Origin: Alentia gelatinosa
Lineage: Eukaryota > Annelida > Polychaeta > Phyllodocida > Polynoidae
Direction of reading: 5' to 3'
DNA length: 64,000 nt
Assembly: GCA_950022655.1 (NCBI GenBank)
Contig: OX465582.1
Coordinates: 88,723,801-88,787,800 of the forward strand
Part shown: positions 43,219-54,379 of the stretch, one piece after another
How the letters are laid out: each line of letters starts with the position of its first letter
Position numbering within the stretch: the first letter of the stretch is position 1
The notes under the pieces: model-generated
Seen by the model: the letters and a program-made list of their open reading frames with translations, nothing else
The model's database searches: none
Told to the model about the DNA's origin: nothing
Position numbers and translations under genes: made by a program

Positions 43219-44052
43219 AGTTGAATTCACACGGTGGGATTCGTGCACCTCACAGGGTTCAAAATCTCATGCGATTCTGTTCCTTTTTGGCTGGAATTCA
43301 CACGGTGGGATTCATGTACCTCACAGGGTTCAAAATCTCATCAGATTCTGTTCGTTTGTAGGGGGAAACATATCTCAGAGAAATTGAACCCTACAATTTA
43401 AACAAAGTGTTGTGTTGTGTTGTGTTCAAGTACAGAATCTCAGCAGGATTTGTCTCAGAAAAACACCCTGTGAGGTACATGAACCTCAGCAGGATTTGTC
43501 TCAGACAAACACCCTGTGAGGTACATGAATCTCAGCAGGATTTGTCTCAGACACACCCCCTGTGAGGTACATGGATCTCAGCAGGATTTGTCTCAGACAA
43601 ACACCCTGTGAGGTACATGAATCTCAGCAGGATTTGTCTCAGACAAACACCCTGTGAGGTACATGAACCTCAGCAGGATTTGTCTCAAACACCCTGTGAG
43701 GTACATGAATCTCAGCAGGATTTGTCTCAGACAAACACCCTGTGAGGTACATGAATCTCAGCAGGATTTGTCTCAGACACACACCCTGTGAAGTACATGA
43801 ACCTCAGCAGGATTTGTCTCAGACAAACACCCTGTGAGGTACATGAATCCCATCAGGATTAGTCTCAGACAAACATCCTGTGAGGTACATGAACCTCATC
43901 AGGATTTGTCTCAGACAAACACCCTGTGAGGTACATGAACCTCAGCAGGATTTGTCTGAGACAAACACCCTGTGAGGTACATGAATCTCATCAGGATTAG
44001 TCTCAGACACACACCCTGTGAGGTACATGAATCTCATCGTGTGAATCCCGCT
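43219..44052. mobile_element. Second MITE with the 46-bp array, about 13 units
   Basis: TTA at 43216-43218 and 44053-44055 flank agttgaattcacacggtggg and cgtgtgaatcccgct. The left end is itself duplicated (second start at about 43288). The 46-bp array runs from about 43435 to 44035, with small deletions (a unit near 43685 lacks 8 bp). Same family as 41220-41986, only 1.2 kb away. Confidence 0.75.
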
Positions 44053-44542
44053 TTAGGTTTATATTACCTATAAGAGTGTTGAATGCAAGGAGATAGGAGT
44101 TGGGTACCAAAGAAGAGGGGCCTGAGAGAGAATAACTCACTGCAGCGTGACGAGTGTCTCGATTGTTTAAAGACCGTGAAATAGATAGATAACGAGCAAC
44201 TGCATCGAGATCCGTATCCACATAAAATATGCCATGAGTTTTTGTTGCAGAGTAATCACAAGAGGCAAAGCCGACTGGTATCACGTAGCAAACCAAAATG
44301 AATTGCATATTCTCAGTGGCTATGGTTCAAGTGCGGTTCAGATTTGATCTCATCCCTCTCACTGGCTGATTGGTAAATATGTGTGACATCATCCCCCATT
44401 GGGTATTTCTTTATAATACTCCATGAGCGTTGAGTACCAGTTCACTGTGCACTATCTATGCTCGCTCACCCAGTGATAATTCATATCATCTCATATCAGG
44501 CTTCCAGGATATATGACACAAATTTGGACTCATTCACACCAC

Positions 44543-44602
44543 TAAGTCTAATTGAAAAAATTAAACTACCCAAACAAAAAACAAAAAAAATAAAAAAAGA
44601 TT
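44543..44602 (+). repeat. SINE 3' tail
   Basis: aagtctaattgaaaaaattaaactaccc followed by A-rich DNA with AAAC words. 5'-truncated copy of the tRNA-derived SINE. Confidence 0.6.
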
Positions 44603-44840
44603 CATACCACTAAACAGTGGTTCAAACCTCCCCACATACTACAGCCCCATCCCATGACCAAAGCCAAGGGTTTTCCATGTTTTCTTAGTCTCTCAGTAAA
44701 TTGCACTTGGAAAATATTTCCTCTTTTCATCATGACCCCAACTGACATCCCTTGACACACAAACTGCCAACAGCTCTGCTACTGGGCGATATTTGTTAGA
44801 TGGAACATTTGGTGTTCAGAAGCAGCTAAACTGTCCTTTA

Positions 44841-45131
44841 AGGGCTGGTTCCACCTTTGCCACATTATATTGTGGTATGTCTATTTATATCTTACAGTAT
44901 CGTGATATGTTTTACCTCCTTTGCCGCGATACATCTGTGCGTATATCTTTATCCTCCACCACCACAACGCCTCACGATCTATTGCCAGACATACCGTGGC
45001 ATTCTGCAATCTATCGCGAGAAGAATTGTGCTGGTGCTTAATTGTACCAATGCTTCCCAGCAAAAATGCACGTGATTACTCAAAACCTGGCAAGACTTAA
45101 CAAGTCAACCAATTTGTGACATATCTTGCTT
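44841..45131. mobile_element. Harbinger-like MITE (AGGGCTGGTTCCACC), right end lost
   Basis: TTA at 44838-44840, then agggctggttccacctttg. The interior (ttatatcttacagtatcgtgatatg, accaatttgtgac) is colinear with 63324-63583. The right end is missing because the TATCTCACCCC cassette begins at 45132, exactly where homology stops. Confidence 0.65.
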
Positions 45132-45271
45132 TATCTCACCCCTGGTATTTTTCCTCCATAGACTTAACATTGGGAACTCGTATCTAACGCCCATTAGATA
45201 TTTAGGAAAAACATCCAATGGGGGATTATGTCACAAATGATAGTCCATTAGTCAATGTGAAGGGTGAGATA
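45132..45271 (+). repeat. 140-bp TATCTCACCCC cassette
   Basis: tatctcacccctggtattttt to gaagggtgagata, same length as 39086-39225. It is followed by an arm (attctgaaacccattcaagtttag) that forms a stem with ctaaactttcatgggtttcc at about 45396. Confidence 0.7.
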
Positions 45272-45420
45272 AATTCTGAAACCCATTCAAGTTTAGGGTC
45301 AGAGCTCGATACCATCTCATTTGAATCACTACGTCTTCACCTTGTGAATTACTACACGATTCAAACTCGATGGGATACGAGCTCAGACCCTAAACTTTCA
45401 TGGGTTTCCTCTATAATATC
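45272..45420. repeat. Foldback stem following the cassette
   Basis: acccattcaagtttagggtcagagctcgata pairs with tacgagctcagaccctaaactttcatgggt with few mismatches (about 30 bp each); the loop of about 70 bp contains ttcgaatc-like words. Part of the composite element with the preceding cassette. Confidence 0.65.
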
Positions 45421-45589
45421 TTTTGTGCTGGTGGAAGAGCACTGTATTACCCTCCTCCCCTTTCTTGCTCATATCGATGCCCTTGACAACTATTTCATCA
45501 AACGACATTATAGAATTGAATCTTTTAATGATTAAATGAGAAAATAAACACATTTCTGAATTACAGAATATCAATCCGCAATTCAATTT

Positions 45590-45760
45590 CGCCGGCCATA
45601 TTTGCTCGCCGTGAAAGCCCCAGACTATGAAGGACCGGAGAGACCGGATATTTCTGTCGTCTGCCCAAGGAACCAATCTCAATGGCCCAGACCCTTGAAG
45701 CAGCCAATCAGCGACGACGTAACATTCTTGTCGGCGTCGTCTGGGAAAGCCTGCCAATCA
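45590..45760 (-). promoter_or_regulatory. Promoter-like patch with three CCAAT boxes
   Basis: On the minus strand, gattgg/ccaat words at about 45753, 45706 and 45680 (plus-strand CCAAT at 45679, 45705 and 45752), a CRE-like gttacgtcgtc, then aaatATGGccgg with a favourable start context (A at 45599). The downstream frame is only 12 codons unless spliced. Motif spacing is typical of NF-Y promoters. No exon beyond it was recognised. Confidence 0.3.
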
Positions 45761-46303
45761 GAGGAAGGCTTGCTGAAAGCGTCGCGGATGCTCTTGGGAG
45801 CGTTGAGTGGTTTGACTCTAAACAAACACTACAGAAAACCCCCTCCCCTCTGATAGAGGGGGCCATCATGGGGAACCCTGGAGAGAAGGACAAAATGGGT
45901 CCCAGGAGAGATGGAGGGGAAACAGGAGGAATGCTACTTGGGAACATACAATGATGAGGTATATGTTGGCTAAAAATATCTCTGTCTGAGCACATAGATG
46001 CCGTAATTCACAGTTTACTTCGCCGGCTTCGGCTGTGGTCCCTAGAGATACAGAATGAAGCTGTGGCGTTCCCACATGCAGCCTCTAGCAGGATGTACAA
46101 CAATTTACTCATGAGCAAATTCTTAATGAGCAATAGGACAGCATGAAATTCAAGGACAGACTAGGAGGAAACAAAACCATCATTTGTTGTATGTATTACC
46201 AATCTTCTCGAATAAATGAAACCTCGGAATTGCTATATAAAAGGGTATATAAAATATATGTACGAAAGGGGACTATCTTTTCGCCCTATAGGGACCATTT
46301 TCC

Positions 46304-46828
46304 TTTATTATACATCGTATAAAAAGCCCCCATTGAAAATGTATGGGGACTCAGTAAACCACGACCCATTATATAAAACCTGTCAGATACCATAACCGTG
46401 GTATACTGATTCAAACCTGTGGTATACGGCCTCGAAACCATGGTATACGGGGAAAATAGTCCCTTTTGCTATAGATCAAAAAAATAGTTCCTAGTGTTAT
46501 ACCCTTTAATATGGCAATTACTGGGTTTAATTTATTCGAAAAGATGGATAAGAAATGCAACAAACGATGATTTTGTGGACAGGCAGCTCTGTAAACCACT
46601 CGCGGTTGACGTCGCTAGCGCTCGTGTATTACTACGCGTCAACCTCTCGTGGTTTACGGTCACCTGTCCACAAAACCATCGATTATTATCTATGTATACA
46701 ATGGTCTTGGGGCCGTTTGCAACGAATTGGAATCCATAATAAATGGGTAATGGTATCTGAAAGTTCTTTTTACAATGGGTAGTGGTTTACTGAGCCCCCA
46801 TACACTTTCATAGATGGATGATAAAAGG
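46304..46828. repeat. TTTATTATCCAT foldback, fullest copy
   Basis: Left terminus tttattatacatcgtataaaaagcccc and right terminus ctttcatagatggatgataaa are inverted, as are cagtaaaccacgacccatta and gggtagtggtttactga. Inside, a second hairpin pairs gtaaaccactcgcggttgacg with cgtcaacctctcgtggtttac, centred on cgctagcgc. Two nested palindromes in one element. Confidence 0.7.
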
Positions 46829-46997
46829 TGACCGGTGGTAGGATATGGAAATCAAGACTTGACACCATCTTCTTGAAGCACGTTGAATATAAATAACATA
46901 TATTGCCTTGTAGGGCCGTCCTCCATAAAGACTGATGAGTTTAGGTAACGGGAATGCAACAAAGACTACGATAAGATCAATCTTTTATCGTTCTTAA

Positions 46998-47372
46998 CCA
47001 TTTAGCAACAATATGATGTCTTGAGGGATTTGCAGGCATAGTATGCTGTAATGCCTAGAGTCATTCCCGGGTGTCGTACGCTATGATGCCTTGAGGCATC
47101 ATTTCCGAAAATTAAGTAATTTCTTTTTTTTAAATGAAATAATGCAAATATTTTGCTAATATTTTCCCAACCTATGTTAAGCTAAATCATTGCTTATATT
47201 ATTACCTTCATAATATGTACCATCCTAATTATTTTGGATCATCATGTAGGTGTGATATAATGACGTCACTGTGGATATTGTGAAAAGTGCCAGTGTATTA
47301 CAGGGGTGAGAATGGCACTGCAGCGGTGTACCTCAAGGTGTGTATTTGGTGCTATGTAGTGTAGTGAGAGGG
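46998..47372. mobile_element. piggyBac-like MITE with GATGCC palindromes
   Basis: TTAA at 46994-46997 and 47373-47376; left ccatttag, right gtgagagg. Palindromes gatgtcttgagggat, aatgcctagagtcatt and gatgccttgaggcatc lie near the left end. The AT-rich middle (aaatgaaataatgcaaatatttt) corresponds to that of 11469-12276. Confidence 0.65.
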
Positions 47373-48015
47373 TTAAATTAAAAAAAACAAACTCCCAGGG
47401 AATAGCAGCATTTTCCACGCCAGGGGTCGTTGCTCCAGGTTTTGCGGATCACAGAATAGCGATCCTAGGTCGACAGCGTTGCTACAGATTTTTTGCGGAT
47501 CGCATTATAATTAAGTCGCCATCTATATCCAATTAAAAACCTAATGAACCTTTAACCTATGACACTGAAAATGCGGTGTTGTAAAAGATAGCGATACAAA
47601 ATGAAAATAACGATACTACACGCTACGATCCAATATCATTGGTGCACCGCTTTTCCCACATTTCTAGGAGCAACGACCCCCAGTTATAAAGAGTTGAGTG
47701 CACGAAGCCCGTTTTCACTGCGGTGAGAATGAAATCCAGCAGTTAACGGATCAACCCTGCGGCCAGTCCTGCCCAGAGGACGGTCTAACAGTGCAGCTCA
47801 TGGGACGCAATTACACATAATGAACGAAACCACTGAGGCGTGACGGCCCTGGAAACCACCCCGCGAAGCCACATGAGAAGCCATGCTGGAAGCCATGCCG
47901 GAAGCCATCTGTTTACGAGGAGGCCCGGCTGGTTTAGTACGGTCCCCCATGACATTACACCATTTAGGAAGTCAGGCTCTGCCGCAGTCTCCATATACCA
48001 CAGCATCCAAACTCC

Positions 48016-48588
48016 ATACTCCATAATTGAGATCCAAATTGCAAATATTAGTTAATAAAGCCATGAGAGTTGTAATTGGAGTAAACAAGGCCAGGGACAT
48101 GCACAGGGAAAAACTTTACGAATTATGCAAAATGAGAACATTAAATATAAGAAGAGCTACACATTTGATATACCAAATTCGTTGGTGGGCAGAAGATATA
48201 AAAAACATTTACGAGGCTCCAGAAAAAAAGAACCAGATCAGATGAAAAAATCTAACTAAAGGTGCCCCGTGTTAGAACAGAAAGATTTCGGCACTCCCCC
48301 CTGAATATAGGGAGAACATATTGGGATAAGCTGCCTCGAGATTTGCAAAATATACCATCAGGAGAACATTTCAAAATGAAATTGAAGGAAATATTACAAG
48401 TTATAAATTATCAAGACTCGATGTGAAATACCATTTTGCTGACTGCTGAATGAATGAGTTGTCTTGTCTGTTTTTTGTCTGTTATGTCTTCTATGTGACA
48501 CCGTTATGGAAGATCGCCAACCTGTATGGGCGAATAACGTCGTCGTTAATTTTGTTTTCTGAATAAAAAAACTAACAAAAATACTCCA
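48016..48588 (+). mobile_element. 5'-truncated LINE copy with 8-bp target duplications
   Basis: atactcca at 48016-48023 and 48581-48588 flank the insert. It holds the end of a reverse-transcriptase frame, a 3' UTR (gacaccgttatggaagatcgcc) and a terminus gaataaaaaaactaacaaaa. A short insert with TSDs and an A-rich end is the hallmark of target-primed reverse transcription. Confidence 0.8.
48027..48426 (+). pseudogene. LINE ORF2 C-terminal remnant
   Basis: The frame from 48027 reads LQILVNKAMRVVIGV, ELCKMRTLNIRRATHLIYQI, and ends at TGA 48243-48245. After a frameshift, 48262-48426 continues VRTERFRHSPLNIGR, YWDKLPRDLQN, SGEHFKMKLKE to TGA. The order (NKAMR ... LNIRR ... FRHSPLN ... YWDKLP ... 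FKMKLK) parallels the remnant at 30739-31300, so both come from related CR1/L2/Jockey-group elements. Inactive. Confidence 0.75.
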
Positions 48589-48650
48589 CATCATCCCATC
48601 TACACCCACCACACATCACACCATCCCATCTCCACGCCTCTTTTCCCTTA

Positions 48651-49429
48651 TGCCCCAGTCACACTTCAACTTCGATGTTCTTTAACACATTTTCAAATCT
48701 ATAAATACGTCGTAAAACGCCGCAAAATGCGGAGATACGTAAACGAAAGTCGGAATGCGTAAACAAACGTACAAGTAAATGAACGCGGTAAAATGCCACA
48801 ATACATACAGAAGTGTAGATAAACGTTGAGAAACATTGAGAAACATGCTTTATTATCCATCGCATACAAAGCCCCCATTGAAAATGTATCCAGGGGGACT
48901 CAGTAAACCACCACCCATTGTATAAAACCTGTCAGATACCATAACTGTGGTGGTATACGGCCTCAAGACCATGGTATACGGGGAAAATAGTCCCTTTTGC
49001 TATAGAGCAAAGAAATAGTCCCTATTGCTATACCCTTTAATATGGCAATTACTGGGTTTAATTCATTCGAAATAATGGATAATAAATACAACAAACGATG
49101 ATTATGTGGATAGGCGGCTCTGTAAACCACTCGAGGTTGACGTCGTAATACACTCGCTAGCGCTCGTGTATTACTACGCGTCAACTTCTCGTGGTTTACG
49201 GCCGCCTGTCCACAAAACCATCGATTATTGTCTATATAAACGTTACAGCAAGGCAAACAGATACGTTCCCAATCCTATACATGGTGCTAACAGTCTGAAA
49301 TACGTAGTAAAGACGCCAGAATTTATGCCAGTGTGACTGGATTGCTTACTAAAATTTAAAAGCGTTGTATTCGCATCCTTTCAAATACGTAGATGAAACG
49401 CCAAAATTTACGCCAGTGTGACTGGGCCA
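48651..49429. mobile_element. Harbinger-like MITE with a nested foldback and duplicated right end
   Basis: TTA at 48648-48650 and 49430-49432; ends tgccccagtcacact and agtgtgactgggcca. Same family as 33899-34213. The foldback at 48849-49236 has landed inside. The right end occurs twice (about 49300-49342 and 49381-49429), another terminal duplication. Confidence 0.8.
48849..49236. repeat. TTTATTATCCAT foldback nested in a MITE
   Basis: Starts tttattatccatcgcatac, contains ccataactgtggtggtatacgg and aaaatagtccc, and ends catcgattattgtctata. The hairpin at 49112-49207 pairs ggcggctctgtaaaccactcg with cgtggtttacggccgcc, with the core tcgctagcgctcg. Its position inside 48651-49429 dates it as younger than the MITE. 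Confidence 0.75.
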
Positions 49430-49439
49430 TTACCCAGCT

Positions 49440-51240
49440 CAGGCAGCAAATACATTGACGGTCGTTCAACTATTGATTGCTTTAGTTCCCCACACCACCT
49501 CTAGGGGCGGGCTAGTTGGCTCCGTGGTGCCAATCTCCCCCTGGTGGTGGGTATTACTGTGAATGGGGTCACGTGATCGCTGGCAGGGCTATTGCATTCT
49601 GAGAGTGTTGTTTTTTGAATTCTGCTTACGGTATACTTCTAGGTTTCCATTGACTAATGAGGGATTGGTGAATGATTGACACCTACTGCGCCCAGTCACA
49701 AAACGGTTTTGGAAAAAGGGAAAATTGACCTTGTAAAGATTTTCTCTGTCGTCATTGGATTGATATTCCTTATCACGTTATTCCATGAAGTCGTTCATCC
49801 CTAGGCATAACTCTACTAATGCTGGTTTGAAATGATACCTGAGGTTTAATTGGTAAATAGGAAAATGATAGGGAAATCTTTACAAACTGGGATTCGCATG
49901 GAGAGACTCGTGTTTCTCCAGCAGGGTTTGTCTGAGACAATTTTCCTGGGATTATTTGCCGGTCCATAGTCTCCTCATGTGACACCCCCAGGTCTTTATT
50001 CCCTAAGACTGAGGGGGAGCAGGGAAAATCGTCGGCGTTAATTTCCCCAGCCAAGGTACATAGTCTAAAGCAATTGGGATTTTAAGCGGGAGTCACACGG
50101 TAGGATTCAAGTACCTCACCAGGTGTTTGTCTGAGACATGAGAACATGAGTCTCTCCGTGAATCAAGAAGTTTCTCAAGAAGAATATTTCGAATTCAATT
50201 TGGTTATGAAAGCAGCTTGTTTAAGTGAAAATCGCCGTGGAAATCTGCTATATGTCGGCATTCAACTCCTAGTATCATAGCTCTCAATAGGCATGTCTTA
50301 GGTACTTTACGGAACGTAGATTTTGTGAGGTAAATGTTGATAATAATGCTGATGATATCAGCAGTAGAGACATATGACCAACTCAATTATACCTAAAGTA
50401 ATCAACATGAAAGGAAAAGAAATGAATGCGGGCTTCTTCTTTTTTTTTCTTTTTTTTTTAATCAGACACTAGCGACTTCGTCGATTCATATTTAGCTACT
50501 ACCTAACCCCTCCCCCCTATAATTTCTAACTGCCGTTGGGCTTCCAAGCAGGTGAACGGGAAACTATCGTAAACTCGTGGTTATCATTTCATATGACACA
50601 GGTGCTTGAGGTGATTATCGGCAATCAGAACTCTATGGATTGACACCCACGAAAGGGTGAGATCTCATTGCATTCTCTCAAGGAAAGGAGACAGGGAAAC
50701 TACACTTCCAAATTCTGTTTTCAGTACAGCTAGAAACAAATCATAAGAATAGAAGTACATCTGTGTAGAGAGAAAAAAAAATAGCAGGGTTCTGTTAAGT
50801 ACTGTACGAGAACCTCACTCTCGGGGCTCTTCAGTCTCCATGCCTAGGTCTGGTTCACTCAGTCTTTATGTGCGGGAGACACTTCAAGCGGATCCTCCCA
50901 GAATCATAGTTTTTTTAGATATAGTAGGTAAACATCATTCTGTTGTGCCAGTGAGTGGAGGAAACAACTTGGCCTTTTGGCAACATGGTATTCTCTTCAT
51001 AAGTCGGCATGTTATGCTAGTTGGAATAATGAGGTGAGATGGCAGTTATCTTCCCTCTAGGAATGTCAAGGCCAAATACAATCTTACAGCAATTGTTTTA
51101 AAGGCTCGCTTAAAGGAAGCCACCGACTATGCTTTCTGAATGTCGGCATCAAGAATTTCCCTCTGTAGTGTGTTTCTCTATATAAAGGTGATGGTTTGTG
51201 TTTAATGTACACGTAGCACTATGTGCGGCAACTGTGCATT
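49440..51240. other. Mostly unassigned; one MITE end near 50085
   Basis: ttaagcgggagtcacacggtaggattcaagtacctcaccagg (50083-50125) is an isolated end of the 41220/43219 family, and ttgtctgagaca words recur near 49930. The rest shows no gene, array or terminal repeats. Confidence 0.45.
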
Positions 51241-51253
51241 GTTTGTAACCTGG

Positions 51254-51669
51254 TCTGCTGTGGTGGACAGTAATTACCAATCTGTTCATCCTCTTGGTCG
51301 CCTTGCCTCCGTTTGGTGCAGACCGGATATGCTTGCACGCAAGCATAACTAAAGTGACTGGTTAGGCAGGTAGCTCAGTGGTAAAGAGCAATGGGCTTGT
51401 AAACCCAAGGTCATCGGACTTTGTTGATTCAAGTTCCACTGCAGCCACTGTTTCCCATCACCCCCATCAGTGGTAGATTTACTGCTATATCAAAGGCCAA
51501 TCCTTCTCATACCATGTCTATGTGGTGTGGGATGTAAAATAACTCTCACCTCGGTAAATGTGTAGGGGTGAGATTTTTGCCTACATTCATCTCATAGATT
51601 TGGTAAAACCCAAAGTACGTCTAATTGAACATATTGGACTTTAAATTACCCAAACAATCAGACAAAACA
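51254..51669 (+). mobile_element. tRNA-derived SINE, full length, best-preserved promoter
   Basis: Head ctgctgtggtggacag ... gcttgcacgcaagcataac; tRNA-like part ggtagctcagtggtaaagagc (A box) with gattcaagttcca (B box, slightly degraded); one body block; gtaggggtgagat; tail ttaaattacccaaac. The anticodon-loop region in related copies (ggacttgtaatcc) suggests descent from a tRNA with a TGT-like loop, tentatively threonine. Confidence 0.9.
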
Positions 51670-52620
51670 AGTTTGTAACCGTAAACTACCGACCTTATAA
51701 TACCTATTTTATATTTATATTTTGTACATATCAAATATATATGTGAACAACATTATAGAAATCATGTATCATGAGTTCACACCAGTTCCAAATGCACCCA
51801 CATGGTGGCATGGTGGTCAGTGTGGCCACAGGCAGTCATTGGTCAGTTGGTACTGTATTCTGATTGGTCAGTTAGTGAGCCAATCATTACGCAGTAGGGC
51901 CAGGTTTACTGTTTGTACCACCACCTCCTATCTGTATATAAATGGATGATTTATATGTGATTAAAAAAAATCTGTTCTAGACCTTGTAACTACACCTCAA
52001 ACATTCTAGTTGATTTATTAAGGTTCTGAACCAGGCTATTTATAACCTCAGGACTTTACACATGTTTGTACAGGTACTAGACCATTGTAACAAGTCTTAT
52101 CACTACTTGAATAAAAGAAAATTAGAAAATATATGAGTAGAAGCTGAAAAGGCGGTGAGTCGGGCGCAGGTGATGTACACGATCTACTGGTGCATATATA
52201 ACTGTGTGCTGGGCAAAGAAAAGATCTGCATGTAAATATTGCAGTTCCGTCAGACCAAATATAGAGATACGTTTGGTGCAAACTTAACCGTATGTGATGT
52301 GATGTCTCTCTTCAACCTTTCTGTGAGTGTATTGGGGAGATGTCATTCTCTCAGTGAAGATGTATAGAGAGATGTAGAGACAGCAAGGCAATGTATACGC
52401 CTCTTTTGAGTCAACAGAAAGTGAAAGTAGAGGTGCAGTCCATAGTGTCAGAATAGGGAGTGGGGGTGTGGATGAGGCGGGAGGTATTAGAATCCCTGCT
52501 TTGACATTCTTTTTATCATCTTCAGGATATTCGTGACACTCTTCCTTTGTCAAGTCAGCTAAAGGAGAAAAGTCAATTTTTCAACATCGATATCGACACA
52601 CATCAAATATATAATATTTA
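51670..52620. other. Unassigned intergenic DNA
   Basis: No gene, tandem array or clear terminal repeats. A/T-rich runs only. Confidence 0.45.
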
Positions 52621-52629
52621 GAATGCAGA

Positions 52630-52705
52630 AAATATAACTCGCTGACGATTGTGTATTACTACGCATCAACCTCTCGTCGTTTACGGTCGCCTGTCCAAAA
52701 AAACA
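52630..52705 (+). repeat. Remnant of the TTTATTATCCAT foldback
   Basis: actcgctgacgattgtgtattactacgcatcaacctctcg...tttacggtcgcctgtcc...catcgattattg is the right arm of the family's inner hairpin. The left part is absent. Confidence 0.6.
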
Positions 52706-52829
52706 TCGATTATTGTTTATTTATAAGATGACTGTGATATGCGGTGCGGTTTTTGCTGCCTTTATATGATAACTGTAATATACAGTGCCTCTTTTGCTGA
52801 CCGTTTATTATCCATTGTTTACAAACAAG

Positions 52830-53052
52830 TACGGAGACAGTCAGCCTGTTTCTCTATTATTATATACCTTAAAATATCCATTTTTTAAAAACTTTTCTTC
52901 TGTAATATAGAGAAACTGTACTGTTTCCGTACGGATAAAATACGCGGTAAAATCGCCGATTTTAGCAAGTATTTTATCCGTACGGAGACAGTCAGCCTGT
53001 TTCTCTATTATTATATACCTTAAAATATCTATTTTTTAAACTTTTCTTCTGA
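52830..53052. repeat. Direct repeat around a perfect hairpin
   Basis: ggagacagtcagcctgtttctctattattatatac...cttttcttctg occurs at about 52835-52901 and again at 52985-53052. Between them ccgtacggataaaatac and gtattttatccgtacgg are perfect inverse repeats (17 bp). Likely a small foldback with duplicated flank. Another related patch (tgataactgtaatata) recurs at 52776 and 53208. Confidence 0.65.
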
Positions 53053-53622
53053 GGGAGTTTTTGGATTTCACCGCATTCATACCCCGTACGTCACCTGGGT
53101 GTTTTACATATATAAATACGACATGGGTAGGAGCGGGCCGTATGTGTAGGATATACTACCGCAGGAATATAATAGCATATGGCACAATGGTTGCTGCCCG
53201 TTTATATGATAACTGTAATATACGGCATTGTATCGGTCGATGTTTGGTGCGGCATAGTCTCCTGTGGACAACACACAACCTCCGGGAATAGATGCTCACC
53301 AACTCACTCCACCACCAGCCACTTTAAAAAAAGAGCCCTGTCAGCAAGATTGCTTCACTCCGCCATTTACCCCCCCCAGGAGTCTGGTAATATGTGAGGG
53401 GTATTGTTAATGAAGTAAACTCCATTGACTTTGCCGAGCAAGAAAACACTGGGTACTTTATGCTCGCTCTGTCGGTGCAATGAGTACCCCGAGCAGCTCA
53501 CATGTGCTCCTTGTGGAGCGGCTCTGAGTGGCTGCGCAGTGTGGTTACATTAACGCAGCTGCGGCAGACTGCTGGGAGAGGACTGGAGTGCCGTCCTGTG
53601 ATGAGCTGCGATTCAAGGCTTA

Positions 53623-54373
53623 AGTGGGAAACACACTGCACGATTTCGTTCAGAGTGATTAACTCCCTTAATCGTAGGCTAGTCTTAACGTGTCTCAGGC
53701 GAATTTGCGCAGGGCACAGCGGGATTTATGGATGGGGGTGGTGGTCATGAGTGGGAGTTAATCGTAAAGTGGGAAACACTACGATTTCGTTCCCACCAAT
53801 TAACTCCATTAATCGTAAGCTAGTTTTAATGTATCTCAGGCGAATTTGCGCAGGGCGTCGACCATCACAGAGGGATTTATGGATGGGGGTGGTGGCCTTA
53901 GTGGGAAATAATCCAAAGCAAATTCAGTCCACACTGGGTGATTGACTTACAATTTTATCAGAGATTTGAGGCTACCGATAAAGAGACAAGTACCGTATCC
54001 TAGTCTCCGGGTGCCTAATCAGTGAGCAGAAGTCAGTTTGTGTGCGTCAGGGCCATTTCTCCTCACCCAGCGACTAATTATGAGCCAATATCGGTAGGCA
54101 CCACGGCGGTAATTCCTAAACTCTGTTGTTGCCGATAATGGGAAGGAACAGGTTCCTTAATTTATCGGTCCCGATTTCCGAACCTTGGACTGCAATTCAT
54201 CGGCGACAAAGGTACATGTCCAAGGGGGGTATTTCAAAATCCTAGGCAAAGTTATGGAAGGAGGTGCCACACTGACTGATTCAATTTCTAACCCTCGCCT
54301 GGGTTTACAATTGTTCTTTTGTCACTAAGAAAGGAAAATTCATGATCCGAAATCGTACAGTGTGTTATGGCCT
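53623..54373 (-). mobile_element. Harbinger-like MITE, reverse copy with duplicated terminus
   Basis: TTA at 53620-53622 and 54374-54376; ends agtgggaaacacactgcacg and cgtacagtgtgttatggcct. Reverse orientation relative to 5879-6471. Its left end is present twice (53623 onward and again about 53769: agtgggaaacactacgatttcg), as in copy 1 where the same terminus was duplicated. Confidence 0.8.
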
Positions 54374-54379
54374 TTACAT

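Noticed and set aside
41385..44035. CRISPR-like regular repeats
   Set aside because: Units are directly adjacent 46-bp tandem copies without variable spacers, in a eukaryotic MITE; no cas genes.
45398..45757. 119-codon minus-strand frame through the CCAAT patch
   Set aside because: It spans a foldback stem and a promoter-like stretch with no domain or plausible start; the promoter reading is preferred.
51365..51450. Functional tRNA gene
   Set aside because: A and B boxes are present, but the acceptor and D/T arms do not fold into a full cloverleaf and the sequence continues into a SINE body; the B box is degraded.
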